A stretch of DNA of 64,000 nt from UBA6197 sp047638075 (GTDB lineage Bacteria > Pseudomonadota > Alphaproteobacteria > Rhodobacterales > Rhodobacteraceae). Below, one piece after another: positions 35,816-44,913 of the stretch. A model generated the notes under the pieces. It ran no database searches. It was given only the letters and a program-made list of their open reading frames with translations, and was not told where the DNA came from. A program made the translations under genes and the position numbers. Where the stretch lies: the NCBI RefSeq assembly GCF_047638075.1, contig NZ_JBLJBV010000057.1, positions 38,033 to 102,032 of the forward strand, written 5' to 3'. How positions within the stretch are numbered: position 1 is the stretch's first letter; each line of letters starts with the position of its first letter.

Positions 35816-36985
35816 TCAAGAGCCGGGGCCAGCGGGTTTTGCCTGCACCAGCGGCTTTCCTGCCCGCCAGACGCCCGCCAATTGCCAATCCGTATCGAAA
35901 TGCACCAAATTGGCGACAACGCCGGGCGCGATAAGGCCGATTTCATCCGCTAGCCCCAACAGGCCCGCCGGCACGCTGGTTGCCATGGCCAACGCCTGTT
36001 CAGGCCGCAGGCCGATGATGCGGATCATCGTGCGCACTGCCTCGGGCAGGGTCAGGTCGGCCCCGGCCAGGGTGCCATCCTCCAACGTCAGGCGGCCCTG
36101 TTGGCGCAGAATGCGACGCCCGCCCAAGGTAAAATCCGTCACATCCGTACCCGCAACCGCCATCGCATCCGAGACCAGAAACACTTTGCCCAGACCCTTG
36201 GCCGCCAGCGCCAGCCCGATCGTATGTGGATGAACATGCAGCCCGTCGGCAATCAACCCGGCATAAGGGCGCGACCTTAGCGCCGCCCCGACAAGACCGG
36301 GCTCGCGGCTGCCCAACTGGCTCATCGCGTTGAAAAGATGGGTAACGCAGCGCGCGCCCGCATCCATCGCGGCATCCGCCTCGGACAGGGTGCAGTCGGC
36401 ATGACCAAGGCTGACCACCGCCCCCGCCGCCGCCAAGGTGGCAATTTGCGCGGTCGTGACCGATGCGGGGGCCAATGTCACCATCAGCGCGGGCAGCGCC
36501 GCTGCCGCCACACAAAGCGCCTTAAGGTCACCTTCGTCCATCGGCCGGATCAGGGCAGGGTCATGCGCGCCCTTGCGGCGGGGGTCCAGGTGCGGCCCCT
36601 CCAGATGCAGACCCAAAAAGCCCGGCACACCCGCCTGCGCCGCCGCGATCCCGGCGGAAATAGCGGCCGCAGTGGCCTGCGGCGTGTCGGTGATCAGCGT
36701 TGGCAAGATGCCCGTTGCGCCCAGCCCGCCATGGGTGGCGCAGATATGTGCGATGCACGCGACATCGGCCGAACCGTCAAGCATCACGCCGCCGCCGCCG
36801 TTGACCTGAAGGTCGATCAGACCGGGCGCCAACACCCCGCCCTGCAACACGACCGTTTCGCCATTGGGCACGTCTGAATCGGCCAGAATGGCTGTAATAG
36901 AGCCGTTTTTAACCACGACCGAGTGATCGGCCAGCATCTGTCCGCCATCAAACACCATGGCTCCGGAAAAGATTTGAACGTTCAT
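35816..36985 (-). CDS. nagA: N-acetylglucosamine-6-phosphate deacetylase NagA
   Basis: A 389-residue amidohydrolase that converts GlcNAc-6-P to GlcN-6-P. Metal and active-site motifs: HLEGPHLDP (Glu), SLGHADC (His), THLFNAMSQL (His), and VSDAMAVAG with the catalytic Asp. ATG 36985 follows a GGAG site and starts the MNVQIFSGAMVFDG homology. The frame is open far upstream but that part lies over the GntR gene. The start is 31 bp after the regulator, in the order kinase-regulator-nagA. No nagB (deaminase) is in the window. Confidence 0.94.
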   Translation of the reverse strand: MNVQIFSGAMVFDGGQMLADHSVVVKNGSITAILADSDVPNGETVVLQGGVLAPGLIDLQVNGGGGVMLDGSADVACIAHICATHGGLGATGILPTLITDTPQATAAAISAGIAAAQAGVPGFLGLHLEGPHLDPRRKGAHDPALIRPMDEGDLKALCVAAAALPALMVTLAPASVTTAQIATLAAAGAVVSLGHADCTLSEADAAMDAGARCVTHLFNAMSQLGSREPGLVGAALRSRPYAGLIADGLHVHPHTIGLALAAKGLGKVFLVSDAMAVAGTDVTDFTLGGRRILRQQGRLTLEDGTLAGADLTLPEAVRTMIRIIGLRPEQALAMATSVPAGLLGLADEIGLIAPGVVANLVHFDTDWQLAGVWRAGKPLVQAKPAGPGS

Positions 36986-37016
36986 ATTGACTCCGTCGAT
37001 TACGGGTTTATCGGGG

Positions 37017-37787
37017 TCATACAGACCCTTCTGCGCCTTCCGGCGCAATTTGCAACTCTGCGGCAAAGTCATACGCATCGCCCCGGTAAACCGAGCGGGT
37101 GAATTCCACGACCCGACCCGAAGGCAGATAGGAAATCCGCTCGATCCTAAGACCGGCAGCCCCGACCGGCACCTCCAAAAGTGCGGCATCCTGCGCACCC
37201 AGATTGGCGGCCGAAATACGCTGTACCGCGCGCACAGGGCGTAGGCCACGTTCGGCCAAGACCGCATACAAGGACCGATCCACCTGCATCGGATCTGGCA
37301 AAACCGCAGATGACAGCGCCGCGCGTTCTATCGCCAGCGGCACACCATCGGCACGGCGAACACGCTCCAACCGGGCGACGCGGTCTTTGGCTGAAAGGCC
37401 CAGCGCCATAACCTCTTCCGGCGTGGGGGAATGAAGCGCCCGGTTCAGCCAGACCGATTCCACCTGTTTCCCGCGCCGCGCCATATCCTCGGTGAAAGAG
37501 GTCAGCAACGACAGCGCCTGTTCCAACCGTTCGACTTTAGGGGCGACGAAGGTGCCAGACCCGCGCCGTTGCACCAGATGCCCCGCCTCGACCAATGCCT
37601 GCACCGCCTTGCGCACCGTCACCCGCGACAACCCGGTCATCGCCGCCATGTCACGTTCGGGCGGCAGGCTGTCACCGGGTAGCAGGCGACGTTCAGCAAT
37701 CGCTGCGGCGATCCGGCGTTGAAGCTGGCGGTAAAGCGGGCCCGCGCCGGCGTCTGCAAACCCGTCAGGCGAAAATATCTGATGCAT
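37017..37787 (-). CDS. GntR family (UTRA/HutC-type) amino-sugar regulator
   Basis: A 256-residue transcription factor. The N-terminal winged helix (about 12-80) has LPPERDMAAMTGLSRVTVRKAVQALVEAGHLVQRRGSGTFV. The UTRA effector domain follows (about 95-245). Relatives NagR/DasR sense GlcN-6-P or GlcNAc-6-P. The start overlaps the kinase stop by one base (TGATG). By context it is expected to control both divergent operons through the phased repeats at 38652-38759; this is inference. Confidence 0.9.
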   Translation of the reverse strand: MHQIFSPDGFADAGAGPLYRQLQRRIAAAIAERRLLPGDSLPPERDMAAMTGLSRVTVRKAVQALVEAGHLVQRRGSGTFVAPKVERLEQALSLLTSFTEDMARRGKQVESVWLNRALHSPTPEEVMALGLSAKDRVARLERVRRADGVPLAIERAALSSAVLPDPMQVDRSLYAVLAERGLRPVRAVQRISAANLGAQDAALLEVPVGAAGLRIERISYLPSGRVVEFTRSVYRGDAYDFAAELQIAPEGAEGSV

Positions 37788-38626
37788 CAGCCGCCCCCCT
37801 GCCGGGCAAGCCATAGCGCCCCGTCCAGCGCCGTTCCCTTGGCAGGCAGAACCGGCCAAAGCGCCCGCGTTCGCACCGCGAATGTTGGGCCCAGCCCGCC
37901 CAGAAACACCACGGGAACGGTATCGCCCTCTTGCTGCAACAACACAACGGCTGCCGTCACCTCATCTGCGGCAGCCGATATGACGGCCTGCGCTGCCGTA
38001 TCGCCCGCCGCGGCCTCGGCCAGAATACGCGGTGCGTAGGCTGCAAAATCTGCGGGTTGCGCCGTTTTGGCGAAATCGACCACGGCCGGGGCACCGCCGC
38101 GTTCGTCCAACACCGCCCGCAGGCAGGGGGTCATAGGCACAAAACCGTCAAGCGCGCGCAACGCCCGTATCAATAGTGCCCGCCCGATCCATGCGCCCGA
38201 ACCTTCATCGCCCAGCAAGAACCCCCACCCGCCGATGATCCGCATCTGCCCCGCGCGTTGGCTGGCAAATACCGACCCGGTTCCCACCGCCGCAACAATC
38301 CCGTCATCGTCACCCAACGCACCTTTGACGGCAATCCGCGCGTCTGAGACCACGCTTACACGGCCAAAGGGCAAACGCGCGGCCAGCCAATTGGCGCGTT
38401 CGGGAAGGTTCGCCCCGGCAAGGCCCAGAACGGCGCAAACCTCGGCTTCGGGCGCGTGATCGCCAAGGGCCTGGCGCGCGGCATCAAGGATGTTGCTGCG
38501 GGCTGCTTCGGGGTTGGTGGCAATATTGGCCGGGCCACCTTCGCCGCGCCCGATAATCCGACCCGCGCCATCGGCCAGCGCCGCACGGCACCCGGTGCCC
38601 CCGCCATCCACACCCAAAAAGAACAT
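37787..38626 (-). CDS. BadF/BadG/BcrA/BcrD-type amino-sugar kinase
   Basis: A 279-residue ASKHA-fold kinase. The N-terminal phosphate-1 motif FLGVDGGGTGCRAAL, the phosphate-2 region VAAVGTGSVFAS, GGWGFLLGDEGSGAWIGR and the adenosine motif VFLGGLGPTFA are typical of N-acetylglucosamine kinases. Clostridial MurK, of this family, phosphorylates both MurNAc and GlcNAc. Since murQ is divergent here, this kinase is a good candidate for supplying MurNAc-6-P. It is the first gene of the minus-strand operon with the regulator and nagA. Confidence 0.88.
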   Translation of the reverse strand: MFFLGVDGGGTGCRAALADGAGRIIGRGEGGPANIATNPEAARSNILDAARQALGDHAPEAEVCAVLGLAGANLPERANWLAARLPFGRVSVVSDARIAVKGALGDDDGIVAAVGTGSVFASQRAGQMRIIGGWGFLLGDEGSGAWIGRALLIRALRALDGFVPMTPCLRAVLDERGGAPAVVDFAKTAQPADFAAYAPRILAEAAAGDTAAQAVISAAADEVTAAVVLLQQEGDTVPVVFLGGLGPTFAVRTRALWPVLPAKGTALDGALWLARQGGG

Positions 38627-38651
38627 GTTGGACCCTCCCGCTACGGAAACG

Positions 38652-38759
38652 ATACCAAAACAATACCAAAAGGGGAAGCGCTTCGTGGATCAACTAATTT
38701 AACCCAGCGATAGGGCCTTCCCGACAAAATGCTTTACTATTGGTATTAGTTTGGCATTA
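38652..38759. promoter_or_regulatory. Operator region of the amino-sugar locus with phased repeats
   Basis: ATACCAAAA occurs at 38652-38660 and again at 38663-38671. In the opposite orientation TTGGTATTA (38740-38748) and TTGGCATTA (38751-38759) lie next to murQ. Each pair has an 11-bp period, one helical turn, so two tandem sites face each other across 70 bp, one near each divergent gene. A perfect palindrome GAAGCGCTTC (38675-38684), like LacI-family half-operators, sits inside. The GntR protein is the likely ligand of the A/T-rich repeats. Confidence 0.6.
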
Positions 38760-38785
38760 TAATTTTACGGAGGGGGAAGATTCGA

Positions 38786-39679
38786 ATGACCACACGGCGC
38801 ACCGAGGAATCGCATCCGTTGGCCGCTGGGCTGGACGCCCTGACGGGCACGGCCGCTGTCACGCAGCTTTTTGAAGCGCAAGCCGCCTCTCTTGCCGCTA
38901 TTCGCCCCGCCTTGCCCGCGCTTGAGGATGTCGCAACCATGGCCGCAGACGCGCTGCGCCAAGGGCATCGGCTGATCTACGCAGGCGCAGGTAGCGCCGG
39001 GCTGATGGCGCTGGCCGATTGCCTGGAACTTGCGGGCACCTTTGGTCTGCCGCCCGACCGCACCCCGATATTGTTTGCGGGCGGCACTGACGCGCTGGTT
39101 CACATGAAGGGTCAGGTCGAAGATGACCCGGCATCCGCGCGGGCCGATCTGGCAAAGGTAGCGCCAAAGGTGGGCGATCTGGTGATCTGCGTTTCGGCGT
39201 CGGGGTCCACACCCTACACGATGGCGGTGGCGCGGGCCGCCCGCGCTGTAGGGGCCAAGGTGGCCGGGCTGGCCAATAACGCAGACGCCCCCCTTCTGAC
39301 CGAGTGCGATCTGCCCGTGCTTTTGGACACAGGCCCCGAGATGCTGGCAGGATCGACGCGTATGGCGGCAGCAACGGCGCAAAAGGTCGCCCTGAACGTG
39401 ATCTCGACCCGGGCGGCGATGCTGCTAGGGCATATTCATGCGGGCAGGATGGTCAACCTTCAGGCTGAGAATGCCAAGCTGATGGAACGCGCCACCGGGA
39501 TCGTGGCGGATCTTGCAGACCGCACCAAGGCAGAGGCCGTGGCGGCGCTGGACGCTGCGGGCGGCGCGGTAAAACCGGCGGTGTTAATCGCCGCCGGGGC
39601 CAGTATGGAACAGGCGCAGGGTCTGTTGACGGCGAGCGGGGGGCAACTGGGCCCAGCGCTCGCCGCGCTGAAAACATAG
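38786..39679 (+). CDS. murQ: N-acetylmuramic acid 6-phosphate etherase MurQ
   Basis: A 297-residue SIS-domain lyase that removes lactate from MurNAc-6-P to give GlcNAc-6-P. The N-terminal TEESHP matches the family's TExRN-type start. The SIS sugar-phosphate loop is LIYAGAGSAGLMALADCLELAGTFG, with the candidate catalytic Glu in LELAG. A second acidic site is VEDDPASARADL. VSASGSTPYT and GSTRMAAATAQKVALN complete the signature. GGAGGGGGAAG precedes the ATG. NagA on the other strand would use the product. Confidence 0.9.
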   Translation: MTTRRTEESHPLAAGLDALTGTAAVTQLFEAQAASLAAIRPALPALEDVATMAADALRQGHRLIYAGAGSAGLMALADCLELAGTFGLPPDRTPILFAGGTDALVHMKGQVEDDPASARADLAKVAPKVGDLVICVSASGSTPYTMAVARAARAVGAKVAGLANNADAPLLTECDLPVLLDTGPEMLAGSTRMAAATAQKVALNVISTRAAMLLGHIHAGRMVNLQAENAKLMERATGIVADLADRTKAEAVAALDAAGGAVKPAVLIAAGASMEQAQGLLTASGGQLGPALAALKT

Positions 39680-39717
39680 AAATCAGGGGCAAACGCCCCC
39701 CACAACGGGAGAAGACA

Positions 39718-40971
39718 ATGACCACCAAGACCCTTCGTATGGCATTTTTGGCCAGCACGCTGCTGGGCGGCGCCGCCTACGCACAGGACGTGACGCTAAA
39801 CATCGAAAGCTGGCGCAATGACGACCTGACGATCTGGCAAGACAAGATCATTCCCGCGTTCGAGGCCGCGAACCCCGGTATCAAAGTCAAGTTCAACCCC
39901 TCGGCCCCGCCCGAATACAACGCGGTGCTGAACTCAAAACTGGATGCGGGGTCTGCGGGCGATCTGATTACCTGCCGCCCGTTCGATGCCTCGCTTGAGC
40001 TATACAAAAAGGGCAAACTGGCCGATCTGACCGACCTTCCGGCGATGGCTAATTTCAGTGATGTGGCCAAATCTGCGTGGTCGACCGATGATGGGGCGCA
40101 TACGTTCTGCGTGCCGATGGCCTCGGTCATCCATGGGTTCATCTACAACAAGGACGCCTTCACCGAGCTGGGGATTGAGCCACCCAAGACCGAAGCCGAA
40201 TTCTTTGCCGTCTTGGACAAGATCAAGGAAGACGGCACCTATATCCCGATGGCGATGGGCACCAATGACCAGTGGGAAGCCGCAACGATGGGCTATAACA
40301 ACATCGGCCCGAACTACTGGAAAGGCGAGGAAGGCCGTCTGGCGCTGATCAAGGGCGACCAGAAATTGACCGATGAGGGTTGGGTTGCGCCCTATCGGCA
40401 GTTGGCTAAGTGGAAGGATTATCTGGGTGACGGGTTCGAGGCACAGACCTACCCCGACAGCCAAAACCTGTTCACACTGGGCCGCGCCGCGATCTACCCC
40501 GCCGGTTCGTGGGAAATTTCGGGGTTCCGGGCGCAGGCTGATTTCGACATGGGAGCCTTCAACCCGCCGGTTCAGGCCGAAGGCGATGAGTGCTACATTT
40601 CGGACCATGCCGATATTGCCATCGGGCTGAACGCCGCGTCGCCCAATGCCGAGGCCGCGAAGACCTTTTTGAACTGGGTCGGCACGCCTGAATTTGCGAG
40701 CCTTTATTCCAACGCGCTGCCGGGGTTCTTTTCATTGCAGAATGCGCCTGTGACGCTGGAAGACCCGCTGGCGCAGGAATTCGTCAGCTGGCGCGACACC
40801 TGTAAATCGACGATCCGGTCGACCTATCAGATCCTGTCGCGTGGCACGCCGAACCTGGAAAACGAGACCTGGAACGCCAGCGCCAACGTGATCCGCGGGT
40901 CTGAAACCCCCGAGGATGCCGGAAAACGCCTGCAAGAGGGGCTGGCCTCGTGGTACGATCCGCAAAAGTAA
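39718..40971 (+). CDS. Sugar ABC transporter, periplasmic binding protein
   Basis: A 417-residue exported protein with signal peptide ending at AAYA-QD (about residue 22). Family 1 solute-binding fold (MalE/NgcE-like), with NIESWRNDDLTIWQDKIIPAFEAANPGIKVKF near the mature N-terminus. The context of murQ, nagA and an amino-sugar kinase suggests MurNAc, GlcNAc or a small muropeptide saccharide as ligand, but this cannot be read from the sequence. A strong hairpin right after the gene probably raises its expression over the permeases. Confidence 0.92.
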   Translation: MTTKTLRMAFLASTLLGGAAYAQDVTLNIESWRNDDLTIWQDKIIPAFEAANPGIKVKFNPSAPPEYNAVLNSKLDAGSAGDLITCRPFDASLELYKKGKLADLTDLPAMANFSDVAKSAWSTDDGAHTFCVPMASVIHGFIYNKDAFTELGIEPPKTEAEFFAVLDKIKEDGTYIPMAMGTNDQWEAATMGYNNIGPNYWKGEEGRLALIKGDQKLTDEGWVAPYRQLAKWKDYLGDGFEAQTYPDSQNLFTLGRAAIYPAGSWEISGFRAQADFDMGAFNPPVQAEGDECYISDHADIAIGLNAASPNAEAAKTFLNWVGTPEFASLYSNALPGFFSLQNAPVTLEDPLAQEFVSWRDTCKSTIRSTYQILSRGTPNLENETWNASANVIRGSETPEDAGKRLQEGLASWYDPQK

Positions 40972-40988
40972 GCGCGGGCTGAGGCTTT

Positions 40989-41020
40989 GGGTGCGGGGGG
41001 GCTGTCTGCCCCCCGCACCC
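40989..41020 (+). other. Strong intercistronic hairpin after binding protein gene
   Basis: GGGTGCGGGGGG and CCCCCCGCACCC form a stem of about 12 bp with one bulged G and a short loop, with no U-tract after it. CCCGAGGATATCTTTACCAGAGTGAAAG follows in separate blocks, an element I recognise as frequent between roseobacter genes. It likely protects the binding-protein mRNA 3' end and lowers read-through to the permeases. Confidence 0.65.
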
Positions 41021-41056
41021 CCCGAGGATATCTTTACCAGAGTGAAAGGGGCGATC

Positions 41057-41974
41057 ATGGCAGAACGGAAACCGATCCGCTGGCATATCGGGGTGTTTCT
41101 TGCCCCTGCGGTGGCGGTCTATACCGCGATCATGATCGTGCCGTTGTTCGCAACGCTGAACCTGTCGCTGTTCAATATGGTGGACGGGGTGAGGGCCTTT
41201 GTAGGGTTAGACAATTTCCGCACCCTGTTCGGAGATCCGCGCTGGTCAGAGAGTTTTTGGAACGCGCTTGGCAATAACACGTGGTTCTTTGTGGTGCATA
41301 TGCTGGTGCAAAACCCGATCGGGGTGGCGCTGGCGGCGCTTTTGTCATCGCCCCGCCTGCGAATGGCGGCTTTTTACCGGACGGCGATTTTCATTCCGAC
41401 GATCCTCAGCTTCGTGATCGTCGGGTTTGTGTGGAAGCTGATCCTGTCGCCAATTTGGGGGATTGCGCCGGGGATGCTGGATGCGGTGGGGCTGAAGGCG
41501 CTATTTGCGCCCTGGCTGGGCAAGGAAGCCTATGCGCTGACGACGCTGGCGCTGATTTCTGTCTGGCAGTTCGTGGGTATTCCGATGATGCTGATCTACG
41601 CCGCGCTGTTAAGCATTCCCGATGAAATTCTGGAGGCGGCCGAGGTGGACGGCGTCACCGGCGCGAGCCAGTTCTGGAAGATCAAGCTGCCGCTTATACT
41701 ACCCGCGATCGGGATCATCTCGATCCTGACGTTTGTGGGGAATTTCAATGCGTTCGACCTAATCTATGTCAGCCAGGGTGCACTTGCCGGGCCGAACTAC
41801 GCGACCGACATTCTGGGGACATTCCTTTACCGCACCTTCTTTGGGTTTCAGTTGCAACTGGGCGACCCGCATATGGGGGCCAGCATTGCGACGGCGATGT
41901 TTTTGATCATTCTGGCCGGGGTATCAGTCTATCTGTTCGCCATTCAGACGCGGCTGCGCCGCTATCAGTTCTAA
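41057..41974 (+). CDS. Sugar ABC transporter permease (MalF-like)
   Basis: A 305-residue inner-membrane protein with six hydrophobic segments. The EAA-loop that contacts the ATPase is EILEAAEVDGVTGASQFWKIKLPLILP. ATG 41057 (MAERKPIRWHIGVFLAPA) fits the family start and an AAGGGG site; an upstream open stretch overlaps the binding-protein gene and is not used. It forms the transport pore with the next permease. Confidence 0.93.
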   Translation: MAERKPIRWHIGVFLAPAVAVYTAIMIVPLFATLNLSLFNMVDGVRAFVGLDNFRTLFGDPRWSESFWNALGNNTWFFVVHMLVQNPIGVALAALLSSPRLRMAAFYRTAIFIPTILSFVIVGFVWKLILSPIWGIAPGMLDAVGLKALFAPWLGKEAYALTTLALISVWQFVGIPMMLIYAALLSIPDEILEAAEVDGVTGASQFWKIKLPLILPAIGIISILTFVGNFNAFDLIYVSQGALAGPNYATDILGTFLYRTFFGFQLQLGDPHMGASIATAMFLIILAGVSVYLFAIQTRLRRYQF

Positions 41975-41983
41975 GGGGGGATC

Positions 41984-42823
41984 ATGGCACAGGCCCGCGC
42001 CTCAACCCGCCGCACCATTGCCGCCCATGCGGTGCTGATAACCTATACGCTGATCGCGCTGTTTCCGGTGTTCGTGGTGGTGATCAACAGTTTCAAGTCG
42101 CGCAAGGCGATCTTTTCGCAGCCCTTGTCGCTGCCCTCGGCCAGCACCTTTGACACGGTCGGATACCGCACCGTGTTGGAGCAGGGCGACTTTCTGCTTT
42201 ATTTTCAGAACTCGCTGACCGTCACGGTGGCTAGCCTGTTTTTCGTGCTGCTGTTTGGCGCGATGGCGGCCTTTGCGCTTAGCGAATACCGGTTTCGCGG
42301 CAATCTGCTGATGGGGCTTTATCTGGCACTGGGGATCATGATTCCGATCCGGCTGGGCACGGTGGCGATTTTGCAGATGATGGTTGCGGGTGGGTTGGTC
42401 AACACATTGACCGCGCTGATTTTGGTCTATACCGCGCAGGGGCTGCCCTTGGCGGTATTCATCCTGTCTGAATTCATGCGCGGGGTTTCGGATGACCTCA
42501 AGAACGCCGGCCGAATTGACGGGTTAAGCGAATACCGGATCTTTTTCACGCTGGTATTGCCATTGGTACGGCCCGCGATGGCGACGGTGGCAGTGTTCAC
42601 GATGATCCCGATCTGGAACGATCTGTGGTTTCCGCTGATCCTTGCGCCCGCCGAAAGCACCAAGACGGTGACGCTGGGCAGCCAAGTCTTTATCGGGCAG
42701 TTCGTGACAAACTGGAACGCGGTTCTGGCGGCGCTGTCGCTGGCGATTTTGCCGGTGTTGGTTCTCTATCTGGCGTTTTCGCGCCAGTTGATCCGGGGAA
42801 TTACGGCGGGGGCGGTTAAATGA
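41984..42823 (+). CDS. Sugar ABC transporter permease (MalG-like)
   Basis: A 279-residue permease with six hydrophobic segments. The EAA-like loop is DLKNAGRIDGLSEYRIFFTLVLPLVRPAMA, with Asn in place of the usual Glu-Ala start. It lies 9 bp after the first permease and overlaps the oxidoreductase start by four bases (ATGA). Confidence 0.93.
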   Translation: MAQARASTRRTIAAHAVLITYTLIALFPVFVVVINSFKSRKAIFSQPLSLPSASTFDTVGYRTVLEQGDFLLYFQNSLTVTVASLFFVLLFGAMAAFALSEYRFRGNLLMGLYLALGIMIPIRLGTVAILQMMVAGGLVNTLTALILVYTAQGLPLAVFILSEFMRGVSDDLKNAGRIDGLSEYRIFFTLVLPLVRPAMATVAVFTMIPIWNDLWFPLILAPAESTKTVTLGSQVFIGQFVTNWNAVLAALSLAILPVLVLYLAFSRQLIRGITAGAVK

Positions 42824-43842
42824 TCAGGGTTTTGGTGGCGGGTCTGGGAAATATGGGGCGCAGCCATGCGCTGGCCTATCACGCAGACCCGGCGTTTGAG
42901 ATTGTGGGACTGATCAACCGCAGCCCGGTCGATCTACCCGCCGAATTACGCAGCTACCCGGTCAGCATTGACTATGCCGAGGCGCTGGCGAGGTTGCAGC
43001 CCGATCTGGTCTCTATCGCCACCTATTCCGACAGCCACGCTGATTTTGCCGTGGCCGCGATGCAGGCGGGCGCGCATGTATTCGTGGAAAAACCGCTGGC
43101 CACCACCGTGGCAGATGCGGCGCGTGTGGCCGATATGGCCCAAAAAACCGGGCGCAAATGTGTGGTGGGATATATTCTGCGCCACCACCCCAGTTGGCAG
43201 CGGCTTATTGCCGAGGCGCGGGCGCTGGGTGGGCCTTATGTATTTCGGCTGAACCTGAACCAGCAATCCTCGGGGCCGACATGGGCGGTGCACAAGGCGC
43301 TGATGAAGACGACCCCGCCGATTGTCGATTGCGGCGTTCACTATGTTGATGTGATGTGCCAGATCACCGATGCCCGCGCCCGCGAAGTGCGCGGCATGGG
43401 GCTGCGGCTATCGGATGAAATCGCGCCCGATATGTATAACTACGGTCATTTTCAGGTGCTGTTCGAGGATGGCAGCCTTGGCTGGTACGAAGCAGGCTGG
43501 GGGCCGATGATGTCTGACACCGCATTTTTCGTGAAAGACGTGGTCAGCCCCAATGGCGCGGTGTCGATCCGCATGCCGGAAAGTGCCAAATCCGACGATA
43601 TAGACACACATACCAAAACCTCATCGCTGCGTATCCACCGCAACGGCCAGCCCGACGAAGACCTGAACATGACCGATGAACCGGGCCATCAGGCGCTATG
43701 CGACCTTCAGGCCGCCTTTGTCGCCAACGCTATCATCAATGACCTCGACCTGACCCGACACCTTGCCGATGCTGTCCAGTCGCTCGCCATTTGCCTTGCG
43801 GCAGATGAAAGCGTGCGCACGGGCCTGCCGGTCAAACTTTAG
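42820..43842 (+). CDS. Gfo/Idh/MocA family oxidoreductase
   Basis: A 340-residue NAD(P)-dependent sugar oxidoreductase. The Rossmann motif is VLVAGLGNMGRSHALAYH, the conserved lysine is in VFVEKPLATT, and a central VDCGVHYVDVM helix carries the candidate catalytic His. Members oxidise or epimerise sugars, inositols and anhydro-sugars, so the substrate is unknown. Being translated between the transporter subunits, it probably acts on the imported compound before or alongside MurQ/NagA. This member is not part of the textbook MurNAc pathway. Confidence 0.88.
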   Translation: MIRVLVAGLGNMGRSHALAYHADPAFEIVGLINRSPVDLPAELRSYPVSIDYAEALARLQPDLVSIATYSDSHADFAVAAMQAGAHVFVEKPLATTVADAARVADMAQKTGRKCVVGYILRHHPSWQRLIAEARALGGPYVFRLNLNQQSSGPTWAVHKALMKTTPPIVDCGVHYVDVMCQITDARAREVRGMGLRLSDEIAPDMYNYGHFQVLFEDGSLGWYEAGWGPMMSDTAFFVKDVVSPNGAVSIRMPESAKSDDIDTHTKTSSLRIHRNGQPDEDLNMTDEPGHQALCDLQAAFVANAIINDLDLTRHLADAVQSLAICLAADESVRTGLPVKL

Positions 43843-43851
43843 GAGGCGCTG

Positions 43852-44850
43852 ATGGGTGCCCTGACCCTTTCCAATGTCACCAAATCCTTCGGCCCTGTCG
43901 AGGTCATCAAGGGTGTGGACCTTGAGGTTTCCGAAGGCGAGTTTTGCGTCTTCGTCGGCCCTTCGGGGTGCGGGAAATCGACCCTGTTGCGGATGATTGC
44001 CGGGCTGGAAGATGTCACCTCGGGCGAGGTCAAGATTGCTGGTCGGCGGGTCAATGACGTGGCCCCGGCCAAGCGCGAAATTGCGATGGTGTTTCAGTCC
44101 TACGCGCTTTACCCGCACCTGACTGTGGCCGGCAACATGGGGCTGGCGCTGAAACAGGCAGGCGCGTCCAAGGCGGAAATTGCAGCATCGGTTGGGCAGG
44201 CGGCCGATATGCTGGGGTTGCAGCCGCTGCTTACACGGCGCCCGGCAGAGCTGTCGGGCGGGCAGCGCCAGCGGGTCGCGATTGGCCGGGCCATCGTACG
44301 CACGCCCAAGCTGTTCTTGTTTGACGAGCCCTTGTCAAACCTTGACGCCGCCCTGCGTGGCCAGACCCGGATCGAAATTGCCCGCCTGCACCGCGATCTG
44401 GGCGCAACGATGATCTACGTCACCCATGACCAGATCGAGGCGATGACACTGGCCCACAAGATTGTCGTGCTGAATGCGGGTCGGGTAGAGCAGGTCGGTG
44501 CCCCGATGGATGTTTACAACGACCCCGACAATGCCTTTGTTGCCGGGTTCATCGGCAGCCCGACAATGAATTTTCTGGACGCCACCGCCCTTGGCACACG
44601 CGGCGCCACCCTTGGCATCCGCCCCGAACATCTGGGAATTTCGCGCAGCGAAGGCCCGATAGCGGGCACCGTCAGCCATATTGAAAAGCTGGGCAGCGAA
44701 ACGCTGGTCTATATCCGCGCAGAGCCGCATGGCCTGTTGACGGTGCGCCTGTTTGGCGAGCAAGATTTTACCGTTGATGAGGCTGTCCACCTTACCCCCG
44801 ACCCAACCCGCAGCTTTCATTTTGACGCTGCGGGCAAACGGCTGCGCTGA
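43852..44850 (+). CDS. Sugar ABC transporter ATP-binding protein (UgpC/MsmX type)
   Basis: A 332-residue ATPase for the transporter. Walker A GPSGCGKST, Q-loop FQSYALYPHLTV, signature LSGGQRQRVAIGR, Walker B LFLFDEPLSNLD and H-loop YVTHDQIEAMTL are all present. A C-terminal TOBE/OB domain (about 240-332) is typical of MalK-like proteins. It starts 9 bp after the oxidoreductase with an AGGAGG site. It completes a full importer in this operon. Confidence 0.95.
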   Translation: MGALTLSNVTKSFGPVEVIKGVDLEVSEGEFCVFVGPSGCGKSTLLRMIAGLEDVTSGEVKIAGRRVNDVAPAKREIAMVFQSYALYPHLTVAGNMGLALKQAGASKAEIAASVGQAADMLGLQPLLTRRPAELSGGQRQRVAIGRAIVRTPKLFLFDEPLSNLDAALRGQTRIEIARLHRDLGATMIYVTHDQIEAMTLAHKIVVLNAGRVEQVGAPMDVYNDPDNAFVAGFIGSPTMNFLDATALGTRGATLGIRPEHLGISRSEGPIAGTVSHIEKLGSETLVYIRAEPHGLLTVRLFGEQDFTVDEAVHLTPDPTRSFHFDAAGKRLR

Positions 44851-44913
44851 CCGGCTTGAGCGCGGGGCGCTACCGGGGTATGGCTTGCGGCCCAGACATA
44901 GGAAAGGCCGCGC

